Part shown: positions 56,411 to 64,000 of the stretch, piece by piece
Position numbering within the stretch: position 1 is the first letter of the stretch
How the letters are laid out: each line of letters begins with the position of its first letter
DNA from: Isoetes taiwanensis
Taxonomy: Eukaryota > Streptophyta > Lycopodiopsida > Isoetales > Isoetaceae
Reading direction: 5' to 3'
DNA: 64,000 bases
Assembly (NCBI GenBank): GCA_021234155.1
Contig: JAJEKV010000001.1
Location: 36,996,826 to 37,060,825 of the forward strand
Program-made: the position numbers and the translations under genes
Notes under the pieces: model-generated
The model's database searches: none
Told to the model about the DNA's origin: nothing
Seen by the model: the letters and a program-made list of their open reading frames with translations, nothing else

Positions 56411-57000
56411 TAATGGATAGTGAACTACATTTACAATTTGGTGCATTCCAATCAATTGTGAACGTCATTTATAGTTTACAAGATATTTATTTTGATGGCG
56501 CTTGCATTTCGTTTACGAGATTTGTGCTAGTTCAAAATAATATAAATGTCAGACGGTGTAGTTTGAAACTTCACTGTAGCGAACATTTCTCTTATCTCTT
56601 TTTACATTGAAATGATATAAATGTGTCTTTTAGAAGCGTGTAAGTAAGCAGCCACCGGGCCATTTGAAGTTGAAATGGTGTCAAACAAGACTAGTGACGT
56701 TACCTACATCTATATGATGCCCGAGCATAAAAGTGTAGGTCCCCTCCCCCCAAGTAATGCATCATTTGCCAAAAAGGGGTCCTCCATCTAACCCGAACCA
56801 CATGCAGTGGTCAAGTGTTTGAATGAAGGACATGAAGGTGTCATCGCCCATTCCTTATTTGGGACGACCTAAACCCCACTCCTTATTTGGGACGACCTAA
56901 ACTGTGGAAGCATATACTACATTAGCCACATGGTAAGAAATATAATACACATATAATAAGCCACCTCAAAGGGTGGTTAAGAATTACTGATCATCAAAAA
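56411..57000. other. Spacer with a short tandem repeat
   Basis: CTTATTTGGGACGACCTAAA is repeated at about 56854 and 56882 (period 29-30 bp). No gene is recognised. Confidence 0.5.
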
Positions 57001-57440
57001 CAACATGCATAATGCCTCACATGAGGATATTCCTACCCGACCTAGACTGCAATGGAGTTGACTGGCGGTCAAGTTCTCTAGATAAAAATAGAAAGAATTA
57101 GAACACCGTGGAATGGCAATAATGGCTAGGGTTGTCCATTCATCCACCTCTTCTATGCATACTTTGCAGATATGCCAAAATACATCAGGCCATGACTGTA
57201 ACCTGCCAGAGACATGATCCAGAAAAATCAATCCAAAATTGCGTCTCCCTTGGTTTGATGAGGCAAAAATGGGAACATATCTCACCCAGACAGTAGAATA
57301 CCATTACGAGTGAGCTAGAGGATCGTGATGCATCACGTTTGTATTCGACTTAACTCGAATAGGGCGACACTATCTAGGAGGGGTCGAGCCCATACTCTGC
57401 GACGAGCCCACCGAGTTGACCCTTCCGGCAACTCAAGATC
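57000..57440 (-). mobile_element. Fragment of the 25-kb solo-LTR family
   Basis: On the minus strand it parallels the central part of 25094-26730. Shared landmarks include the ATGGCTAGGGTTGTCCA region (plus strand) and a GAGATTACGTATCTGG-like block. It is divergent and truncated at both ends. Confidence 0.55.
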
Positions 57441-59149
57441 TTGTCTAACTGATTAGAAGGCTAATGATTTGGTATATCTAATATTGATATGGCAAGCAAT
57501 ACAATATGGCGAAGAATTGAATTTTCTTATGCATATTAATCAGAGATCAACAATTATATACTCATGGTAATATTTCCCTTTTCATTTACAATAATATCCA
57601 GGAGAAACACTATCTTCAATACATTCACAACATCTAACTACACCATGATCTTTAACCCAGGGAATTCAACCCAGAAGCTTCAACCATGATCAAAACTACA
57701 CTCTAGTCATGTTGAGATAGCTTATGTGGTGAGCCTTGGAGTACGTCGATGTAATCCCGACATTGAGCAAATAGCCTTTCCATAGTAAATCTTACCCTAA
57801 AACCATTTCCTCCATAAGGAATGCAACATTTCTAGGTTATATTAAATCCATTAGCCATGATCTCTTGCTGAGATTGCCCATATAGCAGCTAACTCAAACA
57901 TCCTTTCCATAAGACCATATTTCATGCTACTCAAGCCAGGTTTCTTTCTCATACCAATGCTTGGACTACAGTCACTTAGCTATGGTCTAATAACTTATAA
58001 TACAAACCCACCTTACTTAGCTCATGCTAAATGGTGCACTAATACTGGTGCATTGAAACTCATAGTTTAGGCCTTATTATCCTCGATGCCGGATGCCAAC
58101 CTTTGTCCAGAACCCATCTTTTGGGAAGCAAGAATGCCATTATCCTAGATGTTTCTAATTCCCCACAAAATGATTAATCAATCCATTAATTAATTAAATT
58201 CACTCAAGCCGTGCATGTTATTATTAGAATTACTGCCCTTACCAAAATCTTCGGTAAACAGCATGGCCTTAATCCGAGAGCATCCTTTACTAGACCCATG
58301 GCTTCAACGCACCTTTGGAGATCTTTCTATATTATGGTAAGTTAATTAACAAGTGCGAGTGAAATATACAATATGTGCCCAAGAATATTACAGAAAATAA
58401 ATGATATAATCAATAAATTGAATTGAATTGATAGTTGTATTCATATCAGTCGCTTCCATAATACAACATTGAGATGCGACGTCATTTAATGACAACCACA
58501 AGATGCATCCACACACTTGAAAGGAGAATGATTTTAGTGTACTGATTCAAAAGAAAAAACATTTTTGGATTGGCCCCCATTAAGGGGGAATTCTTTAAGG
58601 GGAAGGTGGGTTTTGGCACCTTAAGGCATATTCTAGGCATATCACAAAATCTAATGGCTATAGTTTTTCTAACTTTTTTCGGCAGTGAGAAACTTTTTAT
58701 ATTTTTCCCCAACGAAATATACCTAAGGTTCTTGGGCATTCCGATTTTTTTTTTCAGTAGTGAGATTTTTTTTGTGTTTTTTCCGAATGACATATACCTA
58801 ATGTTTTTGGCCATTTCTACGAAACTCGAAATACCCTAACGAAGGTCCACCGTTAAATTCCCTTCCGAGTGGAGCCCTAAATTTTGAGAGATCTTAGAGG
58901 CCAGCAATCGCAAAAATCAAGAGCAAAGAATATTTTCTAGCTGCTGCATTTTGGATTTGTATTGTGAAGGCGTTTGAGTTATCTTGCAGCTCCATAATAC
59001 TTCATGATGCTTGTAAGAGGAATATGGGCATGCAATATCTCTCAAAAGGCAGGTCTTGTGCATTGCTTTGAGGCCATGCTGATGGTAAAGTCTAAAAGCA
59101 TTGAAAGGTGTGCTTTAACAGAGCATTTTTTTTCTATACTTTGGCGTAT
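57441..59149. other. Spacer with no recognised gene
   Basis: AT-rich DNA containing a two-unit tandem repeat of about 70 bp at 58673-58815 (CAGTGAGAAACTTTTTATAT / CAGTAGTGAGATTTTTTTTG with a shared ATATACCTAA tail). Confidence 0.5.
58673..58815. repeat. Two-unit tandem repeat, about 70 bp
   Basis: Each unit runs TTTTTTC-GCAGTGAG, then TTTTTCCCCAACGAAATATA-like sequence, ACCTAA, and TTTTTGGGCATT-like sequence. The open frame across it (58482-58814, -) is a by-product and shows the period as repeated MPKNLRYISLGKN-type words. Confidence 0.75.
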
Positions 59150-59397
59150 CCCGGGGATACCACTTAGTGTATAAGGGATACGCCATGTGCGAGGAAGGGG
59201 TCATAAAAAACCCCTTCGTATACGCTTTTTTTAAGGTCTAAAAAACCCCTTTCCGTATGAAATACATCACTAGAGATTGGATTTTTTAAGGTCTAAAGAG
59301 CCCCTTCCCCTACGTATTCGTACGCTTTAGGTTAAAAAAAACCCCTTATCCTCCACTCACATGGTATATACAGCCTACACTATGTGAATCCCCCGGG
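59150..59397. mobile_element. 248-bp relative of the 18546-23036 element (MITE)
   Basis: The left end is CCCGGGGATACCACTTAGTG and the right end, inverted, is CCCGGGGGATTCACATAGTG. The flanks are a perfect 8-bp duplication, TGGCGTAT, at 59042+100 (59142-59149) and 59398-59405. Inside are GAAGGGGT/ACCCCTTC hairpins and GTATACG motifs also found in the first 110 bp of the large element. It has no coding capacity and would need a transposase from elsewhere. Confidence 0.87.
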
Positions 59398-59405
59398 TGG
59401 CGTAT

Positions 59406-62200
59406 ACTATGGAGGTGAGGCTAAGTGTCCTATTGATGATGCTAAAGGCTCAGGGGCAAATATTGAGAATGCATTGACTGCAGTTAAAGTTACGCTGGCA
59501 TTCTCAAATGATCATCTTATGCATGTAAGGTAAAACATTTATCTATAATTATTCGTGGGCTCTGATCTGATGCTTCAATTCGGGACATTGCTAATCTTAA
59601 AACGGAAATTGATACAAGTACAAACAAAGGTATGTGCCTATATCTTTATTGTAACTTGCTGGCATATGCCATGGAACATTGTATTTCCATGCTCATGACC
59701 ATTTTCGTAATCAAACATTGTGATGCGATAGGAACAGTCTACTATACTGCAAAAAATTAGACAATTGTCCTACACACCTTGTCTTGGAGTACAAACAAAG
59801 AGCATTGTGGTGATTTCATGCAACGACACCTCTTCCCACCATTAGAACGAGCTTAGAAACACGGTGAGCTTTCCATGGTAAGCATAATTTGTTCCCCCAT
59901 ATGCAAACTTTGACTTAACATAAATGGGAGGAATATAATAGGTTCAAGCCCTATGTTTCATGGCTTGTTTAATGGCTCCATTGCTTGTTAGCAGGCTTGC
60001 CTAAAGTGAGCTAAACTAATTCCTTCATTTCTAGCCTATCCACATGTCTGGCATGTCATGCCAAAAATGATGTGACATAACCCCAATCCTTAGATCTCCT
60101 AATTTCTAATCCTAGGGACACGAATAATAGAAAATACCTCCAAAATGAGTTCTACTATCACACTTCCACCATAGGGCCGATGACTGTAGGGTAAGTCTTT
60201 GATTGCAGATAGAGATACACATATATAATTGATACATTTGCTGGTTTGGAGCAATGATTTTGCCAACAATATAGCAGGTACTTTTTCATCTGTCTCTAAC
60301 TCTCCTCCATGAAAGGGACTTTACTGATAGAACATGCCTGCATTTCTTTGTACTTCATTTTTGTGCATTACAATATTTTTTGCTTAAGTTCCACCCCTGT
60401 TCACTCAACCGCGACTACCTTTGCTGCCTTAGTCTTTGCAAACAATGACTTTATGCTTTACATTCATTAGAAATGAATGATTGGTTGTCTGTTTGCGAAC
60501 AACCCCATGCAATGCTTATAACAAGTTCCAAGAGCAATAGACCCCATGCAATGCTTATGACAAGTTCCAAGAGCAATAGGTGGACTACTGACATGGACTA
60601 TTTGGAATAGATTTGAAATGGATTGTTCAATCTTGATTCCGGTCGCAACAAGCTCTTGAAATGAGTAGTCATGTTTGTTTTTATGTTTAATTATCAGAAA
60701 CTTATGTACAAAGATTACCACCTTCTATTATAGCATTAAAACCTTTGTAAATGATATCCATGCTAGTCCAGGCCTACACTAGTTGATAATTTAGATGTTA
60801 TAAAGAATTTTCAAGCCAGATGCATATTACAAAGCTGGGAATTCCTTGAGTCATCGGTTATATAGAAATTGTTAGGCAACCAGGTTAGGTGGCATTTATA
60901 CTTATTTCTACAAATTCTTTTGCTAAAATACAGCAGAAGAGTTAATTCAAGTTAGATCTTCCTCCTTTATTTCTGCTTTCCTCCACATTCTTTAAGTATT
61001 AACCAGCCATGTAGAGTGGGTAACGCTATCACATATATAATAATCCCAATTAAGTAAATGTTGCTAGCTAAGTATGTAGATTAGCTCCCGCTTTTCCATC
61101 TCATATCTTCCAAGCCTTGCCGCAATCTTTGGCAAGCACCTTTGCCATATCTCCATTGTATGAAGTTCTAAATACTGTCATTTTCATTCTTATTCTGTCC
61201 AGGATTACCCTCTTTGTAGTATTTGCTTCAATCTCATGCTTGCTCTTGTTTCTCTACGTGAAGACATCTGTGAAGCGCTAGAGAGAGAAGTGCTAGAGAG
61301 AGAATTTCGATTGTTCCTGTGCTTATAACTTGAGCTACAGAGGTCAAAATCAAATGATCTTAGGCTCATTGACAATTTTATGCAAAGAGCTTTTTATTGG
61401 TATATAATTTGGTCCAGATCTATTAAGATAGATACTGCTTTTTGTACTTTTCAATTCGGGTACCTTTTTGCAAAGTGCATATGGTAGATTCGAGGGTACT
61501 ATAGTTTTTATTGTAACTCTTGAAAACGAACTCCGTTTTGTGTATCTTTTATTGTATTGGAAAGCTCTCCCTAGGCTCTTTCTGATAGTTATGCTACAAC
61601 CATGTCTGGCTAAGTTTCTTTGGGTCAAAACAACAAACTTCTGGCTGGATTTGGTAGAGTTGCACACCCCACTAGTTGTTACAGAGATATGTTTTTAGCT
61701 CCTAGATTTTGCCTTCATTGATTTGGTTTGATCCAGGCAGCACTCACTAGTTATATTGTAAGGATCCTCAGTTAATTTTGGTTTGATCCCAGCAGCAAAT
61801 TGCCCTTACCCCCGCAAAGCCAAGAACATGGCCTTTGAAAAACCCTATGATCCTACTATTGAATCATATCTCCTTGCCGCCCACTCTTTTTTGGACCACA
61901 ACAGCCTATTTTAGCGCAAACAGATGCACTGAATGGTTCTAGATATGGCTTTAGTCAAGCTAGACGTTCAGATTCAGTGCATGCCTTCATCAGTCTTTGC
62001 CAGGATTCAAACAATTCGGCCCAACACCACTATCATAGGGACATCCGTTTAGTCACCTTTGGGATGTTGGATACAACTCTTGGAGCTTTTGCTAGAGCCA
62101 GCAGGTAACATTAGTGTGCCACCATCAGTGTCGGTCATAGTGCCTACGCATGTGGATAGGGTAGACATGTCCATACGTGGGGTGGGGACCTAAAGGCTAT
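59406..62200. other. Spacer with no recognised gene
   Basis: Contains a 39-bp perfect-looking tandem repeat at 60502-60579 (ACCCCATGCAATGCTTATAA then CAAGTTCCAAGAGCAATAG, twice). ORFs at 60467-60721 (-) and 61350-61698 (both strands) show no family resemblance. Confidence 0.45.
60502..60579. repeat. Two-unit 39-bp tandem repeat
   Basis: The unit starts at 60502 and 60541 and differs at a single base (TTATAACA against TTATGACA). Confidence 0.92.
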
Positions 62201-63139
62201 ATAGAAGTAGAGATGCTCCTAGCTAAAATCCCTTAAATCCCATTAAATGCTGTTGTGCACAGGAACCCTCCTGACTGGGGGTGGTATATTGTAGTTGAGC
62301 ACCATACAAGGGTGTTGAAGTGGAGGTGGAACCTTGCCTAGCATGGCTACAAGGATTACTATAGTGAACTAGGCTTATAGTCGGTCACTGTGTGTGGGCT
62401 AGGCATGGGTCCGACACCCCCTCGATCACATGATACGTGCCTATAGGGATGTCCTGGACTCGATGGGTGCGGCTGTGGTTGACCTATGGATTTTGGGGGG
62501 TAAGTCAGGTACGGATGCGTGGGCACCAATGGTGCCACGATCCTCTAGCTACCCATGGAACCATCGTGCTCTGGAAGGGGATTCATCCCGTTCCTGCCTC
62601 ATCGAATCGGGGAGATGTAACCTGGAGTAGTCTCATAGGGTGATTCCATGAGATTACATTTCCGAAAGGCTATAACCAAGCCATGGCATGTTCCAGCCTA
62701 TCTGCAAAATGTGCACAGGAGGGGCGAATGGAGTGGACTACCCTGGCCATTGTTTTATGCCAGCCAATGCCATTGTATGATTCTTTTTGTTGTTATCCGG
62801 AGGCCTTGACTGTCGTTTGACCCCTTGGAGCCTGAGCCTGGGGTAGAACCTTCATTCTTGATGCATTTTGTACGTATAGTGTTATTATGTAATGTTGTCT
62901 TGATGATGGATAGACCACCCTTCGTGGTGGTATATTATTTATTTGTATTGTTATGCCAGGTGCTAATATGTAAGTACGCTTCCGCTATATAGGATTCCCA
63001 TAGAAGGCGTGGGACGAATGACATCTCCATGTCCTCCACCGTGGTTCAAGTCTAGATGGAGGGCCTTTCCGTGGTGATGGAGTCGCCACTTCCCGTATTT
63101 ATACGATGGGAGCATCATATAAGTTCGGGGAGTGTCACA
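62200..63139 (+). mobile_element. Partial LTR copy of the 25-kb solo-LTR family, same orientation
   Basis: It parallels 25.83-26.73 kb block by block, including GGCATGGGTCCGACACC, ACCATGAGATTAC-like and GTTTATGCTTCCGC-like segments, and ends GGGAGTGTCACA against GGGAGCGTCACA. The first 700 bp of the LTR are missing. What follows 63139 does not look like a primer binding site. Confidence 0.8.
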
Positions 63140-63417
63140 CTAACCTTAACCAAATACCCCCGAAGTCTACGTGCGCCGGTGATCTTGAAGTCGCAAGAGT
63201 GGAGGCACAGAAGGTCATGGACTTGGCCATAATAGCTGATGCGCGGGAGGTATCCAGTGGAGATTTTAAGACCAGAGGCAACCAATACATTTGCTTAGGG
63301 AATGGAGAATGTATCATTGAAGGATGCCCTTTCTCCCTACCCTTGTATTACTATGATGGAGACATAAAGCTTCGTCTGGGATGCTCCCTGTATACCTCAC
63401 TCCTACCATCGAATTAG
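63106..63417 (+). CDS. Unrecognised 103-codon ORF
   Basis: The frame begins inside the LTR end and continues with balanced composition (VARVEAQKVMDLAIIADARE, then CIIEGCPFSLPLYYYDGDIK). No family is recognised. Composition suggests former coding sequence, possibly of a transposon. Confidence 0.25.
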   Translation: MGASYKFGECHTNLNQIPPKSTCAGDLEVARVEAQKVMDLAIIADAREVSSGDFKTRGNQYICLGNGECIIEGCPFSLPLYYYDGDIKLRLGCSLYTSLLPSN

Positions 63418-63453
63418 AGATGGCGGCTATGTCGGATAGGTATAAAAGCAGAG

Positions 63454-64000
63454 ATGAATAGGAGGACCAACATCCAACAAGCAAAGAAAAGGTATGTACA
63501 AAGAGTAGTCAAGCGAGCAGCAGAGAATGAGGCCAAGCGGGATGCCGACTGGCTTGAAACATCTACGGTGAGAAGAGGGTGTAAGAACACTGCAAATAGA
63601 TTTGGAGGTAATTACAAGGACCGCCTTCAAGTAGCAGGTGGAATAGATAAGGCTACCTCTTCTGGCTGGTGCCAAGACCGATTTCTAGTTGCCAACCGTC
63701 CTATAATCGCAGGCAAGACTCTCTCCAAGCTGCCAACTGTCCCGAGGAAGCCCCACAAGTGGAAACCTGGCACGGTAGCATTGAGAGAAACCCAGAACTA
63801 TCAGAAGTCCACTGAACTTCTGTTACACAAGTTGCCATTTCAGATTGGTTCGGGAGATCGCTCAAGAATTTAGAACCGACCTTAGGTTCCAAACATATGC
63901 CACGCTTGCTTTGCAAGAATCAACGGAGAATTACATGGTAGCCCTCTTTGAGGATGCCAACCTTTGTGCCATTCACACCAAGCGCTTCACTATAATGCCA
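63454..64000 (+). pseudogene. Histone H3-like sequence, frameshifted, cut by window end
   Basis: From about 63741 the frame reads [34 protein letters not shown], the start of the H3 histone fold. Two bases are missing after CAG at 63841-63843. In the next frame the fold resumes [40 protein letters not shown] and [12 protein letters not shown] up to the window end. Substitutions include HKW for HRY/HRF and TQN for IRK in the alphaN region, both at normally invariant sites. The 95 codons before 63741 are basic, contain [18 protein letters not shown] (faintly like the H3 tail) and are far longer than a normal tail. Loop 1 has canonical H3 length, arguing against CENH3. Most likely a retro- or transposon-associated H3 pseudogene. 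Confidence 0.85.

Noticed and set aside
1-64000. Bacterial features such as operons, CRISPR arrays, riboswitches or prophage
   Set aside because: The window is clearly eukaryotic, with spliced genes and plant transposons. The tandem repeats seen are two-unit or degenerate and lack any CRISPR repeat-spacer pattern.

Overview
This is a nuclear window from a land plant. The evidence is short spliced introns with GT-AG borders, a plant-type sulfate transporter, a RAD51 recombinase, and plant transposon families throughout (Ty1/copia, L1-like LINE, CACTA, MULE, hAT). I cannot name the species. Two mobile-element proteins look unlike the usual flowering-plant set: a GC-rich LINE endonuclease ORF and a DUF7869-like transposon ORF. 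They hint at a non-seed or early-branching lineage, but only weakly.

Only two host genes look intact. At 378-3214 (+) lie eleven exons of a SULTR-family sulfate/H+ symporter with its STAS domain; the 5' end is outside the window. At 52997-54822 (+) lies a complete nine-exon RAD51 gene of 337 codons, whose first intron appears to use a GC-AG splice pair.

Nearly everything else is nested transposons. 4.8-11.2 kb: a decayed copia element (-), interrupted by 1.2 kb of unrelated DNA, next to an hAT transposase remnant. 12.0-13.4 kb: a 5'-truncated LINE (-) with a perfect 16-bp target duplication. 16.4-18.5 kb: a degraded DUF7869-like ORF (+) split by a 4,491-bp inverted-repeat element (18546-23036), and continuing after 23044. 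The inserted element starts CCCGGGGGTTTCACCT, has a perfect 8-bp target duplication, and carries three exons of a formate dehydrogenase gene. A 248-bp relative with its own perfect 8-bp duplication sits at 59150-59397. I regard this family as the most interesting item here.

24049-35932 is one CACTA element (CTT target duplication). It contains a solo LTR (25094-26730) that cuts the transposase C-terminus and a near full-length LINE (29073-34760) with a 16-bp duplication. 36.3-44.2 kb holds a MULE/SWIM transposase gene (-) cut by a 5,015-bp copia element (37717-42731, duplication TGTAG). 46.9-50.7 kb has parts of two further LINEs (+). Partial copies of the solo-LTR family recur at 50.7-51.9 (-), 57.0-57.4 (-) and 62.2-63.1 kb (+). 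The window ends inside a frameshifted histone H3-like sequence.

Spacers of more than 300 bases without a gene are listed with what they hold; several hold nothing I can recognise. Exon borders were placed by eye from GT/AG signals and reading-frame continuity. Nothing was searched against a database.
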